Source: Hyphomicrobium_A sp964493785
GTDB taxonomy: Bacteria; Pseudomonadota; Alphaproteobacteria; Rhizobiales; Hyphomicrobiaceae
Length of the DNA stretch: 64,000 bases
Direction: 5' to 3'
Assembly: GCA_964493785.1 (NCBI GenBank)
Contig: CAZBPM010000004.1
Coordinates: 144,171-208,170, forward strand
The notes under the pieces were generated by a model. It searched no databases and was not told where the DNA came from. It worked only from the letters and a program-made list of their open reading frames with translations. Shown here in pieces: positions 44,393-53,202 of the stretch (position 1 is the stretch's first letter; each line of letters begins with the position of its first letter). Both the position numbers and the translations under genes were made by a program.

Positions 44393-46213
44393 ATGCGCAA
44401 AAGCGTATTCGCAGGTGCTTTGGTTGCGACGGCTGCCCTTGCGGCACCGGCGTTCGCCAATGATAGCGTTGTTAAGTGTATCGAAGACGAAAATAACTGG
44501 TGCATGCAGCAGGGCAACTATGATGCCACCCGTTATTCCAAGCTCGACCAGATCACCACCAAGAACGTCAGCAACCTGAAGGTTGCTTGGACGTTCTCGA
44601 CCGGCGTGCTGCGCGGTCATGAGGGTTCGCCCCTCGTCATCGGCAACACGATGTACCTCCACACCCCGTTCCCGAACATCGTGTACGCTCTGAACCTCGA
44701 TGACGAGAACAAGATCATCTGGAAGTACGAGCCGAAGCAGGATCCGTCCGTCATCCCCGTTATGTGCTGCGACACCGTCAACCGCGGTCTGCAGTATGCC
44801 GATGGCAAGCTGTTCCTGCATCAGGCTGACACCGCCCTCGTTGCTCTCGACGCCAAGTCGGGCAAGGAAATCTGGAAGGCCGTCAACGGCGATCCGAAGC
44901 GTGGCGAGACCGGCACCGGTGCTGCCATCGTTGTCGGCGACGTCGTGATGATCGGCGTGTCGGGTGCAGAATTCGGCGTTCGCTGCTTCTGGACCGGCTA
45001 CGACATCAACTCGGGCAAGCGCCTCTATCGCGCCTACTCGATGGGCCCGGATGAGGACATCCTGTTCAACCCCGAGAAGACGATGTCTCTCGGCAAGCCG
45101 GTTGGCAAGGACAGCTCGCTCAAGACCTGGACCGGTGACCAGTGGAAGCTGGGCGGCGGCTCGATCTGGGGCTGGTATGCTTGGGATCCCAAGGTGAACC
45201 TTGTCTATTACGGCACGGGCAACCCGTCGACCTGGAACCCGGCACAGCGTGCAGGACCGGATGGCAAGCAGATCGACCAGAAGTGGTCTATGTCGATCAT
45301 CGCTCGCAACCCGCAGACCGGCGAGGCAGCCTGGGCTTACCAGATGACCCCGTTCGACGAGTGGGACTATGACGGCGTCAACGAGATGATCCTCGTCGAC
45401 AACATGGACGTGAAGGGCAAGAAGCATAACGTGCTCGTTCACTTCGATCGTAACGGCCTTGCCTATACGGTTGACCGTGTGTCCGGCATCCCGCTGGTCG
45501 CCGAGAAGTATGACCCCGTCGTCAACTGGACGACTGGCGTTGACCTCGACCCCAAGAGCGCTACGTACGGCCGTCCGGCTGTCGTCGCCTCCAAGTCGAC
45601 GTTCCTCAACGGTGCTGACGTCAACACGACCGACGTTTGCCCTGCTGCTCTCGGAACGAAGGACCAGCAGCCTGCTGCTTACTCTCCTCTGACGGGTCTC
45701 TTCTACGTGCCGACGAACCACGTCTGCATGGACTACGAGCCCTTCAAGGTCGAGTACACCGCCGGTCAGCCTTACGTTGGTGCCACGCTCTCCATGTATC
45801 CGCCGAAGGGCGAGAGCCACATGGGCAACTTCATCGCGTGGGACGCTTCGAAGGGTAAGATCGTCTGGTCGAACAAGGAGCAGTTCTCGGTTTGGTCGGG
45901 TGTTCTCACCACCGCTGGCGGCATCGCCTGCGTTGGCACCCTCGAGGGCTACTTCAAGTGCGTCGATCAGAAGGACGGCAAGGAGCTCTATAAGAACCGC
46001 ACTCCTTCCGGCATCATCGGCAACGTGTTCACCTACGGACACAAGGGCAAGCAGTACGTCGGCGTCTTCTCGGGCGTCGGTGGCTGGGCTGGTATCGGCC
46101 TCGCAGCTGGCCTGACGAACCCGACCGATGGTCTGGGCGCCGTGGGTGGCTACGCTGGCCTCAACAGCTACACCGCTCTGGGTGGCTCGCTGACGGTCTG
46201 GACGCTGCCATAA
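44393..46213 (+). CDS. xoxF: lanthanide-dependent PQQ methanol dehydrogenase
   Basis: The 606-residue periplasmic enzyme has a signal peptide (cleavage after AFA) and eight-bladed propeller W-motifs. The adjacent-cysteine pair VMCCDT (Cys125-126) contacts PQQ. DEWDYDGVNE holds the catalytic Asp325 and, two residues on, Asp327, the extra lanthanide ligand that replaces Ala in calcium-type MxaF. Glu193 (GAEFGVR) and Asn277 (GTGNPST) supply the other metal ligands. It oxidises methanol and passes electrons to XoxG. The C-terminal third resembles XoxF5. Its codon use is visibly pyrimidine-rich, as in highly expressed genes. No mxaF is in the window. Confidence 0.96.
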   Translation: MRKSVFAGALVATAALAAPAFANDSVVKCIEDENNWCMQQGNYDATRYSKLDQITTKNVSNLKVAWTFSTGVLRGHEGSPLVIGNTMYLHTPFPNIVYALNLDDENKIIWKYEPKQDPSVIPVMCCDTVNRGLQYADGKLFLHQADTALVALDAKSGKEIWKAVNGDPKRGETGTGAAIVVGDVVMIGVSGAEFGVRCFWTGYDINSGKRLYRAYSMGPDEDILFNPEKTMSLGKPVGKDSSLKTWTGDQWKLGGGSIWGWYAWDPKVNLVYYGTGNPSTWNPAQRAGPDGKQIDQKWSMSIIARNPQTGEAAWAYQMTPFDEWDYDGVNEMILVDNMDVKGKKHNVLVHFDRNGLAYTVDRVSGIPLVAEKYDPVVNWTTGVDLDPKSATYGRPAVVASKSTFLNGADVNTTDVCPAALGTKDQQPAAYSPLTGLFYVPTNHVCMDYEPFKVEYTAGQPYVGATLSMYPPKGESHMGNFIAWDASKGKIVWSNKEQFSVWSGVLTTAGGIACVGTLEGYFKCVDQKDGKELYKNRTPSGIIGNVFTYGHKGKQYVGVFSGVGGWAGIGLAAGLTNPTDGLGAVGGYAGLNSYTALGGSLTVWTLP

Positions 46214-46234
46214 GCTTCGACCACTACGTTAACG

Positions 46235-46268
46235 GACCGGCGCGGGTTTCCCGCGCCGGTCTTTCCTT
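46235..46268 (+). terminator. intrinsic terminator/attenuator after xoxF
   Basis: GACCGGCGCGGG and CCCGCGCCGGTC pair perfectly (12 bases, TTT loop), followed by TTTCCTT. As xoxG follows, partial read-through could set the high XoxF to low XoxG ratio. Confidence 0.88.
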
Positions 46269-46429
46269 ATGAATGGGACTTGCTGCGTTGCGTTTAGACG
46301 TTCATCCACGATGCTCGGCAATTCGCAGCGCAACATATGGAAAGTATGACACTTTGCCTGTTGCACTCTCCGGATCGGCGTCCCAAATCTCAATCATCTA
46401 CCCGTAGTCCGAGCAGATAGGGGAAACGC

Positions 46430-47008
46430 GTGAGAAGGATCAGTTTTGCCGTTGTTGCCGCCGTAGCGCTTGGGTGCGCTATGAGTTCGGCTGCCATGGC
46501 CGAGGATGTAAAGCCGGGCCTGCAGAAAGAAGTGACGCTTCCTGACGGTTGCATCAGTCAGGAAGGCGCCGAGTTTCAAGACGGCAAGTGGGTTCTGCCC
46601 GACGGCACGCCCACGTTCCACGTCTGCAAGAAGGACGGAAATTTCGTTGTCGATTGGGCGACGTATAACGGCTACCGCCGCTATCACGGCGAATGCCACG
46701 TCTGCCATGGCCCGAACGGTCTCGGCTCCACCTATGCTCCGGCCCTCGCCGAGCATCTGAAGTGGCTCACGTACAGTGACTTCCTGGGCATCGTTGCCTC
46801 GGGCAAGTCGCACGACGAAGCAGGCACCAAGTTCGTCATGCCGGCCTTCGGCGACAACAAAAACGTGATGTGCTTCATCAACGACCTGTACGTATATCTC
46901 AAGGCACGCTCGTTTGGAGCGCTCCCCGCCGGGCAGCTCGGCGGCCGCAATCGCGATGAGAAGCCGCAGCAGGCGAAAGACGAAGAGAAATCTTGCCTTG
47001 GTAGCTAG
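46430..47008 (+). CDS. xoxG: cytochrome c, electron acceptor of XoxF
   Basis: The 192-residue protein starts at GTG 46430 right after TAGGGGAAACGC. It has a signal peptide (cleavage after AMA) and one haem motif CHVCH (Cys89, Cys92, His93) with a likely axial Met137 (FVMPAFG). Extra cysteines at 41, 66 and 148 match the four-cysteine methanol-metabolism cytochrome family. The C-terminal tail is Lys/Glu-rich. It takes electrons from XoxF. Confidence 0.93.
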   Translation: MRRISFAVVAAVALGCAMSSAAMAEDVKPGLQKEVTLPDGCISQEGAEFQDGKWVLPDGTPTFHVCKKDGNFVVDWATYNGYRRYHGECHVCHGPNGLGSTYAPALAEHLKWLTYSDFLGIVASGKSHDEAGTKFVMPAFGDNKNVMCFINDLYVYLKARSFGALPAGQLGGRNRDEKPQQAKDEEKSCLGS

Positions 47009-47870
47009 CAAAAAAAATAAAGCAGCATCACTGGTCGGGGCCGCCCTGGGCGGCCTCGTCTTGTTTTCAGCAATGTGCGGATCAGCGTTTGCCGTCGAAG
47101 GACATCGCTCCGATCTCGTCAATCGCAAGGTGCTGCGCGTGTGTGCGGATCCGGCGAACATGCCCTTCTCGAACGAGAAGAAAGAAGGGCTCGAGAACAA
47201 GATTGCCGACATCATCGGCAACGAGCTCGGTGTTCCTGTCGAATACACCTGGTTCCCGCAGGCAACCGGCTTTACGCGCAACACGCTTCTCGCGAAGCGG
47301 TGCGACGTGATCATCGGTACCGGGCAGGGCGATGATCTGGTGCTCAACACCAACGCGCTTTATCGCTCGGCCTATTCGCTCGTTTATAAGCCCGGTGCCG
47401 GGCTCGACGGCGTCGAAAGCATTTTCGATCCGCGCCTCAAGGGCAAGAAGGTCGGAGCAGTTCAGGGTACGCCGTCAGCGACACTGGTCGCGAAGGCTGG
47501 CCTGATGGACCAAGCGCGGCCGTACCGTTTGATGGTCGATCGTCGCTACGACGATCCGTCAGCAGACATGGTGCGGGACATCCGCTCAGGTGAGATCGAT
47601 GCCGGTATCATGTGGGGGCCGATCGCGGGCTACTACGCTTCACATGGTGGCGACAAGCTCGCGGTGGTGCCGCTGATCGGCGATGCCGGCAAGGCGGGAC
47701 GCATTGATTTCCGCGTGACGATGGGCGTGCGGCAGGGCGACGATCTATGGAAGCGCCAGCTGAACGACATCATCCGCAAACGTCAAGCGGACATCGACAA
47801 GGTGCTGCTGGAGTACGGCGTGCCGATGATCGATGAGGACAACAAACCAATCACCGCCCCGCGCAGCTGA
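46956..47870 (+). CDS. xoxJ: XoxJ/MoxJ periplasmic binding-type protein
   Basis: The protein is about 304 residues from ATG 46956. A TTG at 46998, giving a shorter signal peptide MVASKKNKAAS, is equally plausible; the family start is not clear. Signal peptide cleavage is near AFA. The mature part is a solute-binding fold: LRVCADPANMPFSNEKKEG, KRCDVIIGTGQGDD and GEIDAGIMWGPIAGYYA. XoxJ is thought to help activate XoxF rather than transport a solute. It overlaps the xoxG 3' end. Confidence 0.92.
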   Translation: MRSRSRRKTKRNLALVASKKNKAASLVGAALGGLVLFSAMCGSAFAVEGHRSDLVNRKVLRVCADPANMPFSNEKKEGLENKIADIIGNELGVPVEYTWFPQATGFTRNTLLAKRCDVIIGTGQGDDLVLNTNALYRSAYSLVYKPGAGLDGVESIFDPRLKGKKVGAVQGTPSATLVAKAGLMDQARPYRLMVDRRYDDPSADMVRDIRSGEIDAGIMWGPIAGYYASHGGDKLAVVPLIGDAGKAGRIDFRVTMGVRQGDDLWKRQLNDIIRKRQADIDKVLLEYGVPMIDEDNKPITAPRS

Positions 47871-47872
47871 CG

Positions 47873-48610
47873 ATGATGCAACGGTCGAGCGATTCTGGGC
47901 GCTGGTGCACGGCTCGTGCGCTGCGCCCATTTGCTTTCGAGGCTCACCGTTTGCGACAGGTCGGTGCATCTATTGCCGTGATGATTTCTGTTTGCCTCGG
48001 CACAACGGCGCTCCATTCGCCCGCTGCGCAGGCCGGCGATACGGCCGATACAGCAGCTTCTTCCAAGCCCGATGGCGGGCATGCTCCGCATCCCGATGTC
48101 CCCAAGCTTGCTCCCGACGCCGGGGCCGCTGAACCGGCGGCGGAGCCATCTGACTATCGGATGGAGGATTTTCGCTCGCCCGTGCCGCTGACGCTCCAGG
48201 GCGCGCGCGTGCTCACCAGCGACGAAGCGGCCGACCTCTGGAACAAGAGCGGCGGCATTTTCGTCGACGTCTATCCTCAGGCACCAAAGCCGCCGAATTT
48301 GCCCGCGGGGACGTTCTGGCGCGATCCGTCTCATCGCAGTATCGAGGGGGCGTCCTGGCTGCCGAACGTGGGCTATGGCGCGCTATCGCCAGAGGCTGAC
48401 GCCTATTTCCGCAGCGGATTGGACAGGCTGTCGAAGGGCGCGCGCGATGCGCCGCTCGTGTTCTTCTGCCTCAAGAATTGCTGGATGTCGTGGAACGCCG
48501 CCAAGCGCGCACGCGAGTACGGCTACACCAACGTCATGTGGTTCCGTGATGGAACCGACGGCTGGCAAGAGCTCGGCTATCCGCTGGTCGAGGTGAAGAA
48601 GGCGCCCTGA
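47873..48610 (+). CDS. PQQ-dependent catabolism-associated CXXCW protein
   Basis: The 245-residue protein has an N-terminal region of about 55 residues ending in a signal peptide (cleavage near AQA). A Pro/Ala-rich linker and a rhodanese-like domain with the hallmark FFCLKNCWMSW (CxxCW) follow. The domain is probably a redox or persulfide-type periplasmic module. The start is 2 bases after the xoxJ stop, so it is part of the xox operon. An inner ATG at 47981 gives a shorter n-region and is an alternative start. Confidence 0.9.
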   Translation: MMQRSSDSGRWCTARALRPFAFEAHRLRQVGASIAVMISVCLGTTALHSPAAQAGDTADTAASSKPDGGHAPHPDVPKLAPDAGAAEPAAEPSDYRMEDFRSPVPLTLQGARVLTSDEAADLWNKSGGIFVDVYPQAPKPPNLPAGTFWRDPSHRSIEGASWLPNVGYGALSPEADAYFRSGLDRLSKGARDAPLVFFCLKNCWMSWNAAKRAREYGYTNVMWFRDGTDGWQELGYPLVEVKKAP

Positions 48611-48655
48611 ACGCTCGGCTGAAGACGTATCGTGCGCAAGCGACGCGGCAGGCGT

Positions 48656-49162
48656 TCAGAGGCCATCGCCGTCCAGATTGGTCTGACGACATTCGCCGCC
48701 CAGGTTTCGGTACGTATTGCTCCTGATTCCGGCCTCGACCGCAATCTCTCCGGGAGCACCCAGCTTCAGCCCATAGAGCACGATGCGGGTCGCTGCATCG
48801 GGTGACGTGATCACCGGCTTACCGTCGGTATCGTGGCCGTAGGTCCAGAGCAGGCGACCGTCACCTTGGTAAGCAGTTCGGCTGCCGTCGGCGGCCACAA
48901 GAGCCCGCTGATAGAACCGCGGTGACTTGTCGTTTGCGAAGGCTACGTCGAAATAGAAATACACACCGGCGCTCGTGTGCATGAAGGGTCGGAACGCACA
49001 GTCGAGCGAAGGGGGGAGTTTTTCCGCTGGTGTCTGAGAGACCTGCGCTTCCTGGTTGAGCGAGGGCGTCGGGTATCGGGCCATTTGCACGGCAACCACG
49101 CTGGCCACACCGGCGGCTGCAGCTATGGCCGCAAACAGGAAGACTGCCCGGCGCGCTTGCAT
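48656..49162 (-). CDS. exported hypothetical protein
   Basis: From ATG 49162 the protein is 168 residues (49183 gives 175). It has an N-terminal hydrophobic anchor (VFLFAAIAAAAGVASVVAV). The periplasmic domain has two cysteines (LDCAFRPF, GGECRQTN) and mixed beta structure (GVYFYFDVAFAND, RLLWTYGHDTDG). No family recognised. It is on the same strand as, and just downstream of, the lut-like ABC cluster, and convergent with the xox operon. Confidence 0.65.
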   Translation of the reverse strand: MQARRAVFLFAAIAAAAGVASVVAVQMARYPTPSLNQEAQVSQTPAEKLPPSLDCAFRPFMHTSAGVYFYFDVAFANDKSPRFYQRALVAADGSRTAYQGDGRLLWTYGHDTDGKPVITSPDAATRIVLYGLKLGAPGEIAVEAGIRSNTYRNLGGECRQTNLDGDGL

Positions 49163-49229
49163 GACGACGGCTCCAAACGACAACTAGCTATGCCGCACGC
49201 AAGCGGCGCGCCTTCCGACCGAACCCGGG

Positions 49230-50144
49230 TCAGCTCTTCATGTGGGAGCGGATGAGCCGCGAAATCTCATAGGCACGCTGCTCGATCAGCACGGGAACCT
49301 CGCACGCCATCGTAAGATTCTGCTGGCGCTCCTGGAAGATGCGGGCGTTCCAGTTGTACTCCTGCTGCTCGGGCGAAAGATTGGTTTCGATCGGCAGTAG
49401 CTCGTCGGTGGCGGCGAGGCCCTTTTCGGCAAGCCTCTGTCCTTCACGCTCCAACTCGGCCGCGCGGCCCTTCTGGCGCTTCTGGAAGTCTTCTACGCGA
49501 CTCATCACGAACTGGCGGTCAGTATTGATTTCCGAAAGGAAGCTGGCGAACAGCTCGGTCAGCTTCTTGTCGCGCTCGGCTTCGGGAATGGACTGGGCGT
49601 ACTCCGCGATGGCCTTGTCGGCGTCATCGGCCGAGACGCGGCGGCTTTCGAGCAGCTCGGTCAGATCACGAATGGTCGGGTCGAATTCCTTGATACCGTC
49701 GATGGGAGGACCGTCCCAGATCTGCGCGGCGGAGATGGTCGGAACCTTGCGCTGAATGCACGGCCAGTCGGGGCTGTTGAGAATGGCCGAAGGTGAATAG
49801 TCTACGGCTGCGTTCTGGTCCGGCGTGACGGGCGATGGCGCGAATGCCGGATGCTGATTGGCACCCATCGGTGGGGCGACCTCCATGCCGCCAGGGCGGG
49901 CGCCTGGCACGACACCGGGTGCGATGCCGGGCTGCGGCTCCATACCGCCAGGCCGGGCTCCAGGCACTACGCCGGGGGCAATTCCGGGCGCAAGATCAGG
50001 GGCCGCCTCGACCTTCGCGGGGGCGTCCTGCGCCAGCGGTGCTGCGGCAGGGAGAAGCGCTACGGCCGCGGCGAGTGCGATGGCCGAGAAGGTTACGGCT
50101 CGATTGCTCACGTTCGGGGTGTTGTTGGTTTTGTCGCGCATCAT
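49230..50144 (-). CDS. exported protein at the end of the lut-like ABC operon
   Basis: The 304-residue protein has a signal peptide (cleavage after LAQ). Two tandem 19-residue repeats of PGIAPGVVPGARPGGME follow (residues 53-69 and 72-88). A helical domain then has CIQRKVPTISAAQIWDGPPIDG and a coiled-coil stretch (about 200-245). The stop of the permease gene is immediately adjacent. In Methylorubrum the gene at this position (lutG) is also an exported protein of unknown function, so this is the positional equivalent. Confidence 0.8.
   Translation of the reverse strand: MMRDKTNNTPNVSNRAVTFSAIALAAAVALLPAAAPLAQDAPAKVEAAPDLAPGIAPGVVPGARPGGMEPQPGIAPGVVPGARPGGMEVAPPMGANQHPAFAPSPVTPDQNAAVDYSPSAILNSPDWPCIQRKVPTISAAQIWDGPPIDGIKEFDPTIRDLTELLESRRVSADDADKAIAEYAQSIPEAERDKKLTELFASFLSEINTDRQFVMSRVEDFQKRQKGRAAELEREGQRLAEKGLAATDELLPIETNLSPEQQEYNWNARIFQERQQNLTMACEVPVLIEQRAYEISRLIRSHMKS
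49881..49988 (-). repeat. in-frame tandem repeat (57-base unit)
   Basis: Two near-identical 57-base units encode the PGIAPGVVPGARPGGME repeat of the exported protein. In-frame copy-number variation would be tolerated. Confidence 0.85.
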
Positions 50145-51224
50145 TCAGGCTCCCGACCCAGGACCGCCCCTGCGAGCGATCAGGCCTTTCGAAGGATTGT
50201 AGGCGAAGATTGCAGCTCCGAGAAATACGGCGGTGCAGGCGAGGACGATGCCGAGGGACGGCCAGTCGACCTTGCCGTAAAGAGCGAAGCGGATCAGCTC
50301 GACGGCGTGCGTGAAGGGGTTGATGAGGCAGATCTCATAGAGCAGCACGCTCGACTCCTTCACTCGCCACAGCGGGTAGAGTGCCGACGAGGCAAAGAAC
50401 ATCGGGAAGATGACGAAGTTCATCACGCCGGCGAAATTCTCGAGCTGCTTGATCACCGACGACATGAACAGTGCAAGGGAGCCGAGCATCAGCCCGGAGA
50501 TGACCAGCGCAGGCGCGACGGTGACGAAGTTCATCGACGGTGCGGTGAGCTTCCAGAAGTAGATCACAGCGACGATCACGCCGAGCTGAACGATGGCAGC
50601 CAGGATCAGTGCGTTCTGCATGAATCGCTCGGAGAACTTCTCCGTGGCGGAGTTGAAGATGTTCAATGCAAACAGGGCAGCAGGCGGCGCCAGGAGCAGC
50701 GGATAGCCCCAGCCGGTCAGTTCAGCCTCCCAGAAGTAGAAGATGGCCAGGAAGACATAGGCTTGGATGGCCGCGACTGCGACGCCTCCGGTCAGCTTGG
50801 AGATCAGCAGGAAAGAGCGAGGGAAGGGGCTCACCAGCAAGGTGCGCATGGCGCCAGTCTCGCGGTCGTAGACCATCGAGAGCGACGACTGCATGGCGTT
50901 GAAGAGCAGGATCATACCCAGCAGGCCGGGCACGACATAGACCTCGTAAAGCACGTAGGTCTCGTAGGGTGGGATGATGGAAACGCCTAGCGTCTGGCGG
51001 AAGCCGGCGGCGAAGATGAACAGCCAGATCAGCGGGCGCACGAGCGCGGACATGAAGCGCTCGCGCTGATGCAGATAACGCAGTACCTCGCGCCAGACGA
51101 TGCCTTTGAGGCAGGTGAGATAGGCGCGGGGGCCGAGGCGCGCGGGAGCCGTGCCCCATGCGCGCTCGCTTATGTTCATGGCGCCTTCGGCGCCGCTGCC
51201 GACGGCTGGGCTGAGCGCGGTCAT
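50145..51224 (-). CDS. ABC transporter permease, PQQ-dehydrogenase/lanthanide-type system
   Basis: The 359-residue ABC-2-type permease has six membrane helices (VRPLIWLFIFAAGF, VVPGLLGMILLFNAM, VIVAVIYFW, FVIFPMFFASSALYPLW and others). REVLRYLHQRERF forms the amphipathic entry. It overlaps the ATPase gene by four bases. Positional match to Methylorubrum LutF (as I recall), the inner-membrane component for lanthanide uptake. ABC-2 permeases are usually exporters, so direction of transport is an open question. Confidence 0.85.
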   Translation of the reverse strand: MTALSPAVGSGAEGAMNISERAWGTAPARLGPRAYLTCLKGIVWREVLRYLHQRERFMSALVRPLIWLFIFAAGFRQTLGVSIIPPYETYVLYEVYVVPGLLGMILLFNAMQSSLSMVYDRETGAMRTLLVSPFPRSFLLISKLTGGVAVAAIQAYVFLAIFYFWEAELTGWGYPLLLAPPAALFALNIFNSATEKFSERFMQNALILAAIVQLGVIVAVIYFWKLTAPSMNFVTVAPALVISGLMLGSLALFMSSVIKQLENFAGVMNFVIFPMFFASSALYPLWRVKESSVLLYEICLINPFTHAVELIRFALYGKVDWPSLGIVLACTAVFLGAAIFAYNPSKGLIARRGGPGSGA

Positions 51225-52003
51225 GCGGCGGCTTCCTTGTTGTCCGTGCCGGTCAACTTTCGGAATGCGTCGCTGACGGTCTGGGTTGCAGTTGTGGCGA
51301 GAAGGCCGGGCACCGAGCCGGTGAAGAGCACGCGACCCTTGTCGAGCACCACAACGAGGTCGGTGGGGCGGACCTCATCGAAGAGGTGGGTGGCCCAGAG
51401 AACGCTAATGCCTTCTTTCTCGACCAGATGTCGCACGATATTGACCACGCTTTCGCGTGAGCCGATGTCGAGGCCGACGGTCGGCTCATCGAGGAGAAGT
51501 ATCGAGGGCTGGTGCAGGAGCGAGCGTGCGATTTCGACGCGCCGTGCCTGACCGCCCGATAGGTTGCGCACCTTCTCGTTGCCGCGATCGGTGAGGCCGA
51601 CGATCTGCAATGCGCGCTCGGTGCGTTGACGGGCCTCGGCGCCGCGGATGCCGTGCAGCGCGCAGTGATAGAGGAGGTTCTGCTTGAGCGTCAGATCCTG
51701 ATCGAGTGTTCGGCTCTGAAACACGACGCCGAGCCGCTGCAGCGCCGCCATGGCGCGGCGCCGGATGTCCTCGCCGAAAATGCGGATCTCGCCCGAGACA
51801 TTGTCGTACAGGCGCGTGATGAGCGCGAACAGGGTCGATTTGCCCGCGCCATTGAGGCCGAGGAGAACGACGAAGCGCCCGCGCGGTATTTCCAGCGAGA
51901 CGTCCTTGAGCGCCTGATTGTCACCGAATGCGTGACTGACGTTCTTGACGACGAGCGCTGGTGCGCCGGCATCGGCTGTATTTGTATCAGCTGCCATGAT
52001 CAT
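51221..52003 (-). CDS. ABC transporter ATPase, PQQ-dehydrogenase/lanthanide-type system
   Basis: The 260-residue ATPase shows Walker A GLNGAGKST, Q-loop VVFQSRTLDQDLT, signature LSGGQARRVEIARSL, Walker B ILLLDEPTVGLD and switch His ATHLFDEV. It fits the ATPase family specific to PQQ-dependent alcohol dehydrogenase loci and corresponds in position to LutE. It drives the neighbouring permease. Confidence 0.9.
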   Translation of the reverse strand: MIMAADTNTADAGAPALVVKNVSHAFGDNQALKDVSLEIPRGRFVVLLGLNGAGKSTLFALITRLYDNVSGEIRIFGEDIRRRAMAALQRLGVVFQSRTLDQDLTLKQNLLYHCALHGIRGAEARQRTERALQIVGLTDRGNEKVRNLSGGQARRVEIARSLLHQPSILLLDEPTVGLDIGSRESVVNIVRHLVEKEGISVLWATHLFDEVRPTDLVVVLDKGRVLFTGSVPGLLATTATQTVSDAFRKLTGTDNKEAAA

Positions 52004-52165
52004 GCGGCGATTGCCCTACATGCCCTTATTCAAGCCGTTGGAGACTTGTTGTCTCTCTTAAGGCTTGGCCACGCAGGCTGTGTAGCCGCTCGCCTTTCTC
52101 GTTCTCTCTTTGCAAATCCCTTGTTCTGCGAAGCGGCCGAGCCCCGATAGAACGCGAATAGATCG

Positions 52166-53149
52166 TCAGAATGGGGCTACGACAACACCCCACGGATAGC
52201 GTCCCGTGCGGATCGACTTGACCACCTTCAAGGCATCAACGTCTATCACCGATACGTCGTTCGAGGCACCGTTTGTGGTCAGAAGTTTCTTGCCGTCCGG
52301 CGTCAATGCGAGCTGCCAGACGCGCTGGCCGACGAGGAGATATTTCTTCACCTCGAAGGTCTCAGTGTCGATGACGGCAACGCGGTTTGCAGGCCCCAAG
52401 GCGACGAATGCCGTCTTGCCGTCGGGGGTTATGCGCACGCCCACGGGCTGGATGGCTTCCTTTGTGATGCCGGGGATCTCGAAGTTGATCTTCTTGATCA
52501 CTTTGCGGTCCGCCGGGTTGATGACGGTGACCGTGCCGCCAATTTCCGAACTCACCCAAAGCTGGGTGCCGGCTGGGTTGAAGATGGCGACGCGAGGACG
52601 GCTATCGACGAGGACGTTGTCGAACGTCTTGTGCGTGGTCGTGTCGATAAAATGGGCCATGTTGGTCGTTTCGGAGGTGTTGACCAGCACTTTGCCGTCC
52701 GGGCTCATGCCCATACCTTCGGGCTCGACGCCGACGGGGATGTCACCAAGGACCTTACCGCTCTGGATGTCGACGACGGTGACGAGATTGTCGTCCTCGT
52801 TGGCCACATAGAGCGGATTGCCGGACGGATGGAGGACGTGCAACTCCGGATCTGGGCCGGAGGGCAGTGTTTTGATCAGCTCGTAGGTCTTGGTGTCGTA
52901 GACTTGGATGATGTTGTCATCGCTGGTGCAGATGATCAGCCATTTCCCATCATTCGACAATATGGCCCCGCGCGGACGCTGGCCGACCGAGAACGTCTTG
53001 ATGACCTCGAGCTTCTCGGTGTCGATGACAGAGACGGAGTTGTCTTTCTCGTTGGTGACGAAAGCCGTGTAGGCCATCGCTGCGGGCGCAGGGAGCGCCA
53101 GGGCTGAGACGGTGCCGAGCAGCGCGGCAATGGCAAACTTGGAGCGCAT
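52166..53149 (-). CDS. PQQ-dependent catabolism-associated beta-propeller protein
   Basis: The start at 53149, preceded by AGGAGGAA, gives 327 residues with a signal peptide (cleavage after AMA). Seven YVTN-like blades follow (YTAFVTNEKDNSVSVIDT, PLYVANEDDNLVTVVD, TAFVALGPANRVAVIDT). The family is confined to PQQ dehydrogenase gene neighbourhoods and corresponds to LutD in position. Acidic loops could bind metal; its role is unproved. Confidence 0.9.
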   Translation of the reverse strand: MRSKFAIAALLGTVSALALPAPAAMAYTAFVTNEKDNSVSVIDTEKLEVIKTFSVGQRPRGAILSNDGKWLIICTSDDNIIQVYDTKTYELIKTLPSGPDPELHVLHPSGNPLYVANEDDNLVTVVDIQSGKVLGDIPVGVEPEGMGMSPDGKVLVNTSETTNMAHFIDTTTHKTFDNVLVDSRPRVAIFNPAGTQLWVSSEIGGTVTVINPADRKVIKKINFEIPGITKEAIQPVGVRITPDGKTAFVALGPANRVAVIDTETFEVKKYLLVGQRVWQLALTPDGKKLLTTNGASNDVSVIDVDALKVVKSIRTGRYPWGVVVAPF

Positions 53150-53202
53150 TAGGGTCGTTCCTCCTGAAGATATTCTTTTGGCCTGCCGCATGGGGGCGGG
53201 GC

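Noticed and set aside
44258..46042. 594-residue minus-strand open frame
   Set aside because: Lies opposite xoxF, whose catalytic motifs are intact; the frame is a codon-bias shadow.
44393..46213. Calcium-type methanol dehydrogenase MxaF
   Set aside because: The DYD motif (Asp two residues after the catalytic Asp) and neighbouring xoxG/xoxJ mark it as XoxF; no mxaI small subunit follows.
46394..47353. 319-residue minus-strand open frame
   Set aside because: Antisense to xoxG/xoxJ; no homology or ribosome site.
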